The notes beneath the pieces were generated by a model, which saw only the letters and a program-made list of their open reading frames with translations, was not told where the DNA came from and searched no databases. A stretch of 64,000 bases of DNA from Halocaridina rubra (Eukaryota; Arthropoda; Malacostraca; Decapoda; Atyidae), in NCBI GenBank assembly GCA_037179515.1, contig JAXCGZ010007560.1:1-64000 (forward strand), read 5' to 3'. This document shows, in pieces, positions 24,600 to 40,194 of this stretch. The first letter of the stretch is position 1, and each line of letters begins with the position of its first letter. The position numbers and the translations under genes are program-made.

Positions 24600-25637
24600 T
24601 GTCTTGAATATATTTCAAGAGTTTATTTCTACGTACATTATGTAAGTGTTGTTTTACATATAGTTTTGTTTATTGTAACGTAAGTGCATGAATGTATACT
24701 TTTTGACTTAGTATGTGTACTTATTAATTTCTATCATGTATACACGTATATTCATATGTATAATGTGTAGTTTATTATGGAGGCTGGCTTTAGAAGACTT
24801 GGAGAAAGGAATGTTAGTCACTAATGGATTTTAGCCATTAACCTTTCACCTCCTTTATAATGCTTATTGCCTCGCCTCTTTGAACAAAGAACCGTTGTAA
24901 GCAAGTCATAACTCAACTTAGTCCTAGTACCAAGGACCCCGACAAACTAGAGGAGTTTGTGAGACTTTCTTAAAAAAAGTTAGTTGCTGTCGTGAGATGC
25001 TACGAGGCACTCATTTTTACTGTGTTTATTGACAGTACTTATAAGTTTATTCTTAGTTGTCCTCGTGAGATGCCATGAGACACTCATGTTTGTGACGTAA
25101 TTATAATGCGTGAAAGCAGTCGTAATTAATATTTATGAAGTACATTTGCTACCGTGATTATTGATGGTGCATATTTGGCCCACAAAAAGTTTGTTGTTCT
25201 CGTGGGGCATTACAAGACACTCAAGTAGAAGAACGTGATAGAAATGCGTGGCTCAGAAGAAGATTCGGAGTCCCGTGATTGCTGACGACATCAGGATTTT
25301 CCGGATAGATAAGTATAGATGTTAACTTATTTCTAACAATATTTATAACTACGTGTGAGGGACAGAATGAGCTCATTTAATTGAACACTCGTAGGTAGAA
25401 TGTATATTGGAAAATTTATTATTCTGTATGAGGAAGTTTTAATTTAAGGTGAGGAGAGTTTATTTAAATATTCACATATCAGCAGTTCATAAACCCCCTT
25501 ATAAAATATTTGCATGTATGTCTATGCATGTAATATTAATTATATTCTATTGGTAGAGGATTTAATTTTGAGATCGTGGTAGGCCTCTACTGAAGCCGTG
25601 TCAGGATTTCCGAATTTAGGGAGTTATAAGATCGAAG
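24600..25637 (+). repeat. BEL/Pao 3' LTR, main part (remainder at 26781-26799)
   Basis: It matches 19968-21003 almost base for base up to ttataagatcgaa, then is interrupted by LINE A2. The last 19 bp (acaggaaatcctccaca) resume at about 26783 and end in CA next to the target duplication GTAGT. Confidence 0.9.
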
Positions 25638-26780
25638 GGTCTATTCCTAGACTTCCAGAAAGCGTTTGACACTGTTCCACATGGGAGACTTATTAGGAAG
25701 CTGCAATCAATGGCTAGAATAGGTGGAAATGTTTTGGAATGGATAAAAACTTACTTAGAAGGAAGGGAACAGAGGGTTAGAGTAAGACACTCAGTGTCTG
25801 AATGCAGAAGAGTTAGTAGTGGAGTTCCACAGGGTTCAGTTTTAGGGCCACTTTTGTTCCTTGTATATGTAAATGACCTACCAGAGTCTGTAAATTCATT
25901 CATGAATATGTTTGCAGATGATGCAAAGATTGTGAAGAAAGTAAAAAACGAGAACAATGGTAGAGAACTTCAGGAGGATCTAAATAATCTGCATGAGTGG
26001 TCAGAAAAGTGGCTAATGAAATTCAATACTTCTAAATGTAAGGTAATGAGAATGGGTACAAGTGCAAGAAGGCCCAAGCTTGACTACTCGGTGGCTGGAG
26101 TACAACTTCAAGAGACAGAAAATGAGAGAGATCTAGGAGTAAACATACTGGCAGATTTGTCTTCAGAAATACATATAAATGGCATAGTAAGGGCAGCATA
26201 TGCATTCGTATCAAATGTAAGGGTAGCCTTCAGGCACATGGACAAGGAAATGTTCAGAAATATTTATGTAACCTATGTGAGGCCAAAACTCGAATATGCA
26301 GCCCCCTTTTGGAATCCGCACTTGAAAAAGCACATAGCTAAGCTTGAAAAAGTTCAAAGACATGCCACGAAACTGGTGCCAGAAATACGCAATCTCAGTT
26401 ATGATGAGAGGCTGGGGGAATTAGACTTACCATCACTCGAAGATAGAAGAGTGAGGGAGGATATGGTGACAGTCTTTAAATTCCTTCATGGTTATGATAG
26501 AGTGGATAGGGATCGATATTTTGATATGGCTGGCTCTAGAACTAGAGGTCATAGTTTGAAGCTTCGTAAGAAAACTTGTTTGCAGGATGTAAGGAAATAC
26601 TTTTTCAGTGTAAGGGTAGTTGATAATTGGAATTGGCTAAGCGAGGAGGTAGTTAATGCTATCTCAATCCATAGTTTTAAGGACAGGTATGATAAGTATC
26701 ACTAAGTCTAAAATGGAACCGATGAGGAGACAGGAAGATACGAGCTTTGGGCTCTTTCCCGTAAACACAATTAGGTAATC
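25638..26780 (+). mobile_element. LINE A copy A2, 5'-truncated, inside the BEL 3' LTR
   Basis: It begins inside the RT at attcctagacttccagaaag and ends with the 3' hairpin and one tail unit, aattaggtaatcac. About 8 bp of the LTR (taaataac) seems lost at the insertion point and the tail bases overlap the LTR sequence, so no clean target duplication is seen. Confidence 0.9.
25640..26705 (+). pseudogene. LINE A2 reverse transcriptase fragment
   Basis: From 25710 a 331-residue open frame; the LINE reading extends left to about 25640 with LDFQKAFDTVPHGRLI. Motifs: LDFQKAFD (RT motif A), [22 protein letters not shown] (motif B), NMFADDAKIV (motif C with the two catalytic Asp), then the thumb and C-terminal domain ending KDRYDKYH at 26705. 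The catalytic RT motifs survive, but the endonuclease and the N-terminal half of the RT domain are absent, so it is not autonomous. Confidence 0.9.
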
Positions 26781-26804
26781 ACACAGGAAATCCTCCACAG
26801 TAGT

Positions 26805-26892
26805 TATGTCTTAACGCTCTGATCACCACCACCACACATCTGGTGTTCACCGTATATTGAATGAGTTAATTTTTTTTATTTTTTATTTTTCT
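26805..26892 (+). repeat. Continuation of the GA-linked repeat after the BEL element
   Basis: tatgtcttaacgctctgatcaccaccaccacaca parallels the copy at 19765-19810. It confirms the BEL insertion site at GTAGT. Confidence 0.6.
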
Positions 26893-27281
<389 letters not shown>

Positions 27282-27282
27282 G

Positions 27283-27651
27283 GCTGAGGGAATTAGACTT
27301 ACCATCACTCGAAGCTAGAAGATTGAGGGGGATATGGTGACAGTCTTTAAATTCCTTCATGGTTATGATAGAGTGGATAGGGATCGATATTTTGATATGG
27401 CTGGCTCTAGAACTAGAGGTCATAGTTTGAAGCTTCGTAAGAAAACTTCTTTGCAGGATGTAAGGAAATACTTTTTCAGCGTAAGAGTAGTTGATAATTG
27501 GAATTGGCTAAGCGAGGAGGTAGTTAATGTTACCTCAATCCATAGTTTTAAGGACAGGTATGATAAGTATCACTAAGTATAAAATGGAACCGATGAGGAG
27601 ACGGGAAGATACGAGCTTTGGGCTCTTTCCCGTAAACACAATTAGGTAAGT
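27283..27651 (+). mobile_element. LINE A copy A3, short 3' fragment
   Basis: It starts gctgagggaattagacttac and covers only the last C-terminal codons (from 27334, GDMVTVFK... in our family frame), the stop at 27574-27576, the 3' hairpin and a partial tail, aattaggtaa. One base lost near 27330 shifts the frame. Confidence 0.9.
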
Positions 27652-29732
<2,081 letters not shown>

Positions 29733-29754
29733 TATATATATATATATATATATA
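29733..29754. repeat. Short (TA)n tract
   Basis: Eleven TA units directly after the M3 right terminus. Confidence 0.95.
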
Positions 29755-30034
29755 AAACCGCAATCTTAGCGATAGCATAGTAGTTTTTCTATATCGGAAA
29801 GTGAATAATTTCTTTTGAAAGTTATAAAAAAGTGAATAAGTTTTATTTTCAACCACTTACTATATATTTCACATTTTTATTGAACAAATGTAAATACATA
29901 TTCACTTTTCATGTGATTCAGCATAAAAACATAAAAAGAAATGCAATGGCAGTAATAGGGCTGTGTAATATGTCGAAAAGTTAATTATTTTTTTTTAAAG
30001 CTATAAAGATGAGAATAACTTTTATTTGCAACTA
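29755..30034. other. Unrecognised spacer between M3 and M4
   Basis: It contains two similar phrases (agtgaataatttcttttgaa at about 29801 and aagttaattatttttttt at about 29978) that also resemble 15520-15580. No coding seen. Confidence 0.4.
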
Positions 30035-31063
30035 CACCTTGTTCCTTTTATGCGCGATTTTTTAATCCGCGAAATTGCAATAACGCCCCAAAAAAATAAT
30101 AGTAAAAAATTCGAATTTCGCAAATAACACCCCCCCAATTTATTTATTTATTTATTTATTTATTTATTTTTTTAAATAAGCGCCCGCGGACACTTCTTCT
30201 ACGAGTACAAAGAGGATTACGATAGGAAAAGATTATCATCATTATACATTATATATACACCCACCCTTCCTCTGTCATATGTCTATCTAATCTACATTTG
30301 AAGGTGTCTAAGGTATTGGCATTTATTATCCTACTAGGAATACTCTACGGTATTACCAAGCCAATTTTCACCAGTTTCCCTTATGAACCTAAATTTATCA
30401 AGCTTAAATCCATTACCCATTACGAGTTCTGGTTTGATCATGAAATTTTAAAACTTTATTAATATCACCCTTGTTAATCCCTTTAAACCCTTTATACACC
30501 TCAATCATATCCCCCCTAACTCTGTGCCTTTCTAGAGAATGTAGATTAAGTTTTTTTAATCTGTCATATGGTAGATTTAGGCATTGCATAATTAATTTTT
30601 TTTTTCGTTTTTTAGTCTTGCTTTGGTTATTTATCATTTTTATTTTATCTTTGTTTACATTTGCAGATAGAGGTTCGTTCTCCTGCATCCTCCTCCTCTT
30701 CTACCGCAGAAGTTACTTGCTCACGGCCACCATGCATGTCCCAGTGTACTCTATGACTGTTGCCCACTGCATAATAGAGTACAGTACAGTAATGTATGTT
30801 AATTTCTAGCTGTAAAGTGAATATGAATATCTTTTGTATACTCTTAAAAATATATACAGGGCTTTCTGCTTTGCTATGTAGTAATAAAATATGTTTTTTA
30901 CTTATCTTATATCTTTGGCATGGTGTGTCTATGTAAGGTTTGGAACGTATCTATGCCATTTATCATTGTTTCCTATGGAAAATATACTCGTTTTTTTTCA
31001 CGCGATTTTCCGTTACCCGACACTTCTGAGAACCTATCTAGGCGTTATTCTGAGAACTAGGTG
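30035..31063 (-). mobile_element. M4: complete M1-family MITE with LINE-derived segment (1,029 bp)
   Basis: It starts CACCTTGTTCCTTTTATGCG at 30035 after TA (30033-30034). It ends gagaactaggtg at 31063 and TA follows, so this copy shows a clean TA duplication without a long TA tract. Relative to M1 it is inverted. It contains (ATTT)n at 30138-30168. Nucleotides 30688-30413 on the minus strand carry the captured LINE coding segment. Confidence 0.87.
30413..30690 (-). pseudogene. LINE-derived C-terminal coding fragment captured in M4
   Basis: The minus-strand peptide includes LNLPYDRLKKLNLHSLERHR, VRGDMIEVYKGFKGINKGDI and HDQTRTRNG. These align with NLSYDERLRELDLPSLEARR, VRGDMVTVFKFLHGYDRVDR and AGSRTRGHS of LINE family A, but are too different to be family A itself. 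It therefore comes from another CR1/L2-like LINE. It has no function as protein; its interest is that M1 and M3 carry the same segment. Confidence 0.75.
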
Positions 31064-31110
31064 TACTTGCCAAAATGCTTTTTTATAAAACTTTTAAAAA
31101 AATGGAAATA

Positions 31111-34303
<3,193 letters not shown>

Positions 34304-34319
34304 TACAGAGTTCTTCCAG

Positions 34320-34809
34320 ACAAAGGGGAGATAAAGAAGATAATGACAGAAGATCAGGGGATGGGGCCTCATTAAGATTGTTATACACAAATGCTTATGG
34401 ATTAGCTGGTAAGGCAGTAGAATTAAAAGATAGGATTCTCAACAGTAAGGCAGATATAGTAGCAATTACAGAGACTAAGTTGAGTGAGGACATAAACAGT
34501 GTCACAGTTTTTCCTAAGGGCTTCAGAATACTAAGGGTTGAAAGATCTGATAGGACTGGTGGAGGTATAGCACTGCTCATAAGTGAAAGGATTCAAGTCG
34601 AAGAAATAAACTTGGCTATAGAAAGTGAGTTCAAGGAATTTCTTGTTGCTCGCATAAATACTGGGTCAGAGAGCATTATAATAACTGTTGTATACAACCC
34701 ACCAAGGAACCAAAATAGGCTTGAAGTTTATGAGGAAAGTCATATAGGTACTATTGAAGTCATAAACTCAGTTGTTAACATGGCACGGGAAAAAAATGTA
34801 GGATTTTGA
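34320..34809 (+). pseudogene. LINE A4 ORF2, endonuclease N-terminal part
   Basis: Residues [33 protein letters not shown] and [13 protein letters not shown] identify the start of an apurinic-type (exonuclease III-like) endonuclease that nicks target DNA. The frame opens in the preceding TA tract, so the true start is uncertain. It is split from the remainder by loss in an A-run near 34795 (gggaaaaaaatgtagg against gggagagaaaatgtagg in A5), which shifts the frame just before MGDFNHKEIDW. Confidence 0.9.
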
Positions 34810-37199
34810 TTATGGGAGACTTTAATCATAAAGAGATAGATTGGATAAATCTTGACCCACACAGTGGTGAGGACTCATTCGGGGCAAGATTCCTAGATTG
34901 CGTACAAGGGAATTTCCTACACCAACATGTAATGGAACCAACAAGGGCCAGGGGTGGGGATGAGCCATCACTACTTGATCTAGTGTTCACAGATAATGTG
35001 TTGGATATTGAAAAAATTGAGTATGAACCACCAATTGGAAAGAGTGACCACTGTGTGTTGTTGATAGAGTATATCATTGAAGATATTCTTCCTGAGAGTA
35101 GAGGCACTGAGGACATGAGGAGGAACTATCGGAAAGGAGATTACATCAAAATGAATGAGCTTTTTGCAGTTATTGACTGGAGAACCTTATTTTACAACAA
35201 ATCTGTACAAGAAATGTATGACATCTTTTGTGAGAAATATGGGAAGATAGTAGATTGCTGCATACCTGTCACCAAAGTAGGTGTAATTCATGCCAGAGAG
35301 AAATGGTTCGATAATGGGTGTAAAAGAGCTAAGGAGTGGAGAGACAAATGCTGGAAAAGGTATAGGAGGAGAAAAAACATAAATGCCTGGCAAACCTACA
35401 AAAGAGCAAGAAATGACTACCTAAGTAAAAGGAGAGAGGCAGAGAGAGACTATGAGAGGGACATCACCAGGAAGGCTAAAGAAAATCCCAAGCTTTTCCA
35501 CAGCTTTATCAGAGGAAAACTGAAGGTAAAAGAACAGGTTTTAAGGCTAAAGAGAGCGGATGGATGCATCACTGAGACGGATGAAGAGATCTGCAAAGAA
35601 TTGAACAAGGAGTTTCAGTCAGTATTTACAGTAGAAAATACCCCACCCCCTCAGATTGCAGTGATAGAAGCTCAAGGGCCGGTATTAGAGAACATCAACC
35701 TTACAGCCACAGAGGTATGCAAAGCGCTGATGGATTTAGATGTTCATAAAGCTACAGGTCCTGATGACATATCCCCTCATGTGCTTAAAAAATGCGCAAA
35801 CTCAATATCAGTGGCACTAAGTATCATATTTAAGGAGTCACTGGAGTCAGGGGAGATTCCAAGATGCTGGAAACAAGCAAATGTGATACCTATCTTCAAA
35901 AAGGGAAGGAAGGATACAGCTCTGAACTATAGACCAGTTTCCTTGACCAGCATAGTTTGCAAAGTTATGGAGAAACTACTAAGGAAACATATCTCTCTTC
36001 ACTTGGAATCCTCCAACTTTTTGTCAGTGAGGCAACATGGCTTCAGAGAAGGTAGATCAACAGTAACAAAGTTATTAGAATTTTATGATGAGGTAAGCCA
36101 AATCTTACAGGAAAGAGAGGGCTGGGCAGATTGCATATTCCTAGACTTGCAGAAAGCGTTAGTCACTGTTCCACATGGGAGACTTATTAGGAAGCTGCAA
36201 TCAACGGCTAGAATAGGTGGAAATGTTTTGGAATGGATAAAAACTTACTTAGAAGGAAGGGAACAGAGGGTTAGAGTAAGACACTCAGTGTCTGAATGGA
36301 GAAGAGTTAGTAGTGGAGTTCCACAGGGTTCAGTTTTAGGGCCACTTTTGTTCCTTGTATATGTAAATGACCTACCAGAGTCTGTAAATTCATTCATGAA
36401 TATGTTTGAAGATGATGCAAAGATTGTGAAGAAAGTAAAAAACGAGAACAATGGTAGAGAACTTCAGGAGGGTCTAAATAATCTGCATGAGTGGTCAGAA
36501 AAGTGGCTAATGAAATTCAATACTTCTAAATGTAAGGTAATGAGAATGGGTACAAGTGCAAGAAGGCCCAAGCTTGACTACTCGGTGGCTGGAGTACAAC
36601 TTCAAGAGACAGAAAATGAGAGAGATCTAGGAGTAAACATACTGGCAGATTTGTCTCCAGAAATACATATAAATGGCATAGTAAGGGCAGCATATGCATT
36701 CTTATCAAATGTAAGGGTAGCCTTCAGGGACATGGACAAGGAAATGTTCAGAAATATTTATGTAACCTATGTGAGGCCAAAACTCGAATATGCAGCCCCC
36801 TTTTGGAATCCGCACTTGAAAAAGCACATAGCTAAGCTTGAAAAAGTTCAAAGACATGCCACGAAACTGGTGCCAGAAATACGTAATCTCAGTTATGATG
36901 AGAGGCTGAGGGAATTAGACTTACCATCACTCGAAGCTAGAAGAGTGAGGGGGGATATGGTGACAGTCTTTAAATTCCCTCATGGTTATGATAGAGTGGA
37001 TAGGGATCGATATTTTGATATGGCTGGCTCTAGAACTAGAGGTCATAGTTTGAAGCTTCGTAAGAAAACTTCTTCGCAGGATGTAAGGAAATACTTTTTC
37101 AGTGTAAGAGTAGTTGATAATTGGAATTGGCTAAGCGAGGAGGTAGTTAATGCTATCTCAATCCATAGTTTTAAGGACAGGTATGATAAGTATGACTAA
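34806..37199 (+). pseudogene. LINE A4 ORF2, endonuclease C-terminus and reverse transcriptase (797 aa)
   Basis: Residues 1-90 complete the endonuclease (IMGDFNHKEIDWINLD, GKSDHCVLLIEY). A basic linker follows (about 130-230). The RT runs from about 300: HKATGPDDISPHVLKKC, NYRPVSLTSIVCKVMEKLL, QHGFREGRSTV, then motif A, motif [22 protein letters not shown] and motif C. The C-terminal domain ends at KDRYDKYD. Two RT motifs are damaged: motif A reads FLDLQKALVTV instead of FLDFQKAFDTV, and motif C reads MFEDDAKI instead of MFADDAKI. With the frameshift upstream this copy is not functional, though it is among the longest. Confidence 0.92.
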
Positions 37200-37204
37200 G
37201 TACA

Positions 37205-37261
37205 AAATGGAACCGATGAGGAGACGGGAAGATACGAGCTTTGGGCTCTTTCCCGTAAACA
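37205..37261 (+). other. Conserved LINE A 3' UTR hairpin (copy A4 example)
   Basis: The sequence gacgggaagatacgagcttt and the following gggctctttcccgt fold into a 7-bp outer stem (ACGGGAA with TTCCCGT) and a 4-bp inner stem (GAGC with GCTC). The same block precedes the tail in all eleven copies, for example at 11918, 26730, 27598, 40114, 45430 (minus), 48520 (minus), 51030, 51434, 53488 and 56365. In CR1/L2-like elements such 3' structures are thought to guide RT recognition; that role here is inference. Confidence 0.75.
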
Positions 37262-37299
37262 CAATTAGGTAATCACAATTAGGTAATCACACAAATGCT

Positions 37300-39201
37300 G
37301 ATGGATTAGCTGGTAAGGCAGTAGAATTAAAAGATAGGATTCACAACAGTAAGGCAGATATAGTAGCAATTACAGAGACTAAGTTGAGTGAGGACATAAA
37401 CAGTGTCACAGTTATTCCTAAGGGCTTCAGAATATTAAGGGTAGAAAGATCTGAGAGGACTGGTGGAGGGATAGCACTGCTCATAAGTGAAAGAATTCAA
37501 GTTGAAGAAATAAACTTGGCTACAGAAAGTGAGTTCAAAGAATTTCTTGTTGCTCGCATAAATACTTTGTCAGAGATCATTATAATAACTGTTGTATTTA
37601 ACCCACCAAGGAACCAGAATAGGCTAGAAGTTTATGAAGAAAGTCATATAGGTACTATTGAAGTCATAAACTCAGTTGTTAACATGGCACGGGAGAGAAA
37701 ATGTAGGATTTTGATTATGGGAGATTTTAATCATAAAGAGATAGATTGGATAAATCTTGACCCACACAGTGGTGAGGACTCATTCGGGGCAAGATTCCTA
37801 GATTGCGTACAAGGGAATTTCCTACACCAACATGTAATGGAACCAACGAGGGCCAGAGGTGGGGATGAGCCATCACCACTTGATCTAGTATTCACAGATA
37901 ATGTGTTGGATATTGAAAAAATTGAGTATGAACCACCAATTGGAAAGAGTGACCACTGAGTGTTGTTGATAGATTATATCATTGAAGATATTCTGCCTGA
38001 GAGTATAGGCACTGAGGACATGAGGAGGAACTATCCGAAAGGAGATTACATCAAAGTGAATGCGCTTTTTGCAGTTATTGACTGGAGAACCTTATTTTAC
38101 AACAAATCTGTACAAGAAATGTATGACATCTTTTGTGAGAAATATGGGAAGATAGTAGATTGCGGCATATCTGTCACCAAAGTAGGTGTAATTCATGCCA
38201 GAGACAAATGGTTCGATAATGAGTGTAAAAGAGCTAAGGAGTGGAGAGACAAATGCTGGAAAAGGTATAGGAGGAGAAAAAACATAAATGCCTGGCAAGC
38301 CTACAAAGGAGCAAGAAATGACTACCTAAGTAAAGGGAGAGAGGCAGAGAGAGACTATGAGATGGACATCACCAGGAAGGCTAAAGAAAATCCCACGCTT
38401 TTCCACAGCTTTATCAGAGGAAAACTGAAGGTAAAAGAACAGGTTTTAAGGCTAAAGAGAGCGGATGGATGCATCACTGAGACGGATGAAGAGATCTGCA
38501 AAGAATTGAACAGGGAGTTTCAGTCAGTATTTACAGTAGAAAATACCCCACCCCCTCATATTGCAGAGATAGAAGCTCAAGGACCGGTATTAGAGAAAAT
38601 CAACCTTACAGCCACAGAGGTGTGCAAAGCGCTGATGGATTTAGATGTTCATAAAGCTACAGGTCCTGATGACATATCCCCTCATATACTTAAAAAGTGC
38701 GCAAACTCAATATCAGTGGCACTGGGTATCATATTTAAAAAGTCACTGGAGTCAGGGGAGATTCCAAGATGCTGGAAACAAGCAAATGTGATACCTATCT
38801 TCAAAAAGGGAAGGAGGGATATGGCTCTGAACTATAGACCAGTTTCCTTGACCAGCGTAGTTTGCAAAGTTATGGAGAAACTACTAAGGAAACATATCTC
38901 TCTTCACTTGGAATCCTTCAACTTTTTGTCAGTGAGGCAACATGGCTTCAGAGAAGGTAGATCAACAGTAACAAACTTATTAGAATTTTATGATGAGGTA
39001 AGCCGAATCTTACAGGAAAGAGAGGGCTGGGCAGATTGCATATTCCTAGACTTTCAGAAAGCATTTGACACTGTTCCACATGGGAGACTTATTAGGAAGC
39101 TGCAAGCAATGTCTAGAATAGATGGAAATGTCTTGCAATGGATAAAAACTTACTTAGAAGGAAGGGAACAGAGGGTTAGAGTAAGACACTCAGTGTCGTG
39201 A
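37300..39201 (+). pseudogene. LINE A5 ORF2 (endonuclease and RT) with a stop
   Basis: Open from before 37384 to a TGA at 37957-37959 inside GKSDH*VLLIDY (TGT to TGA at a conserved Cys), and then in phase to 39201. It has MGDFNHKEIDW, GPDDISPHILKKC, NYRPVSLTSVV and FLDFQKAFDTVPHGR (motif A intact). After 39201 the frame is lost where the motif B region is scrambled (gtcgtgagagttcgaggg replaces the normal sequence around VSSGVPQGS). Residues such as HIAEIEAQGP and MSRIDGNVLQW are shared with copy A11 and not with A4 or A10. Confidence 0.9.
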
Positions 39202-39239
39202 GAGTTCGAGGGAGTTCCCGGAGTTTTAGGGCCATTTTT

Positions 39240-40090
39240 GTTCCTTGTATATGTAAATGATCTACCAGAGTCTGTAAATTCATTCATGAATATGTTTGCA
39301 GATGATGCAAAGATTGTGAAGAAAGTAAAAACGAGAACAATGGTAGAGAACTTCAGGAAGATCTAAATAGTCTGCATGAGTGGTCAGAAAAGTGGCTAAT
39401 GAAATACAATGCTTCAAAATGTAAGGTAATGAGAATGGGTACAAGTGCAAGAAAACCCAAGCTTGACTGCTCGGTGGCTGGAGCACAACTTCAAGAGACA
39501 GAAAATGAGAGAGATCTAGGAGTAAACATACTGGCAGATTTGTCTCCAGAAATACATATATATATGGCATAGTAAGGGCAGCATATGCATTCTTATCAAA
39601 TGTAAGGGTAGCCTTCAGGCACATGGACAAGGAAATGTTCTGAAATATTTATGTAACCTATGTGAGGCCAAAACTCGAATATGCAGCCCCCTTTTGGAAT
39701 CCGCACTTGAAAAAGCACATAGCTAAGCTGGAAAAAGTTCAAAGACCTGCCACAAAACTGGTGCCAGAAATACGCAATCTCAGTTATGATGAGAGGCTGA
39801 GGGAATTAGACTTACCATCACTCGAAGCTAGAAGAGTGAGGGGTGATATGGTGGCAGTCTTTAAATTCCTTCATGGTTATGATAGAGTGGATAGGGATCG
39901 ATATTTTGATATGGCTGGCTCTAGAACTAGAGGTCATAGTTTGAAGCTTCGTAAGAAAACTTCTTTGCAGGATGTAAGAAAATACTTTTTCAGTGTAAGA
40001 GTAGTTGATAATTGGAATTCGCTAAGCGAGGAGGTAGTTAATGCTATCTCAATCCATAGTTTTAAGGACAGGTATGATAAGTATCACTAA
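39240..40090 (+). pseudogene. LINE A5 RT C-terminal part
   Basis: Frame fragments after the break: FADDAKIVKK region near 39295 with a one-base loss in an A-run near 39330, a TGA near 39642 (tgttctgaaat), then an open frame from 39662 (RPKLEYAAPFWNP) to the family stop at 40090. It includes LDLPSLEARRVRGDMVAVFK. Not functional. Confidence 0.88.
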
Positions 40091-40194
40091 GTATAAAATG
40101 GAACCGATCAGGAGACGGGAAGATACGAGCTTTGGGCTCTTTCCCGTAAACACAATTAGGTAATCACAATTAGGTAATCACAATCAGGTAATCA

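Larger units (their letters stand above)
19968..26799 (+). mobile_element. BEL/Pao LTR retrotransposon, internally deleted, with a LINE in its 3' LTR
   Basis: LTRs start TGTCTTGAAT and end ...AATCCTCCACA. The target duplication GTAGT is at 19963-19967 and 26800-26804. Order: 5' LTR, primer site, gag, protease, RT remnant, 3' LTR. The RT fingers/palm, RNase H and integrase are gone, so it depends on other copies. The 3' LTR is split by LINE A2 (about 25638-26780). By hand count the LTRs differ at about 30 of 1,035 aligned positions (roughly 3%), several of them C/T or G/A changes at CG sites, indicating fairly recent insertion. Confidence 0.9.
34307..37290 (+). mobile_element. LINE A copy A4, almost complete ORF2
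   Basis: A CR1/L2-like non-LTR retrotransposon. It starts cagagttcttccagac near the end of the putative ORF1 and includes endonuclease, RT, C-terminal domain, the 3' hairpin and two 14-bp tail units. Copy A5 follows with no spacer at 37291. A longer 5' part of the family is seen only in copy A6 (minus strand, to about 48460). Confidence 0.93.
37291..40194 (+). mobile_element. LINE A copy A5, joined directly to the A4 tail
   Basis: The sequence acaaatgctgatggattagc follows two A4 tail units with no spacer, so A5 begins inside the endonuclease. It ends with the hairpin and three tail units (the third aatcaggtaatca). A pogo-like element starts at 40195 within that tail. Confidence 0.93.

Noticed and set aside
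36245..36451. Recurring ORFs antisense to LINE A (MFSFFTFFTIF..., MIRMHMLPLLCH..., MPGIYVFSPP...)
   Set aside because: They recur because the LINE recurs; they are antisense shadows of conserved RT coding, without family motifs or independent support.
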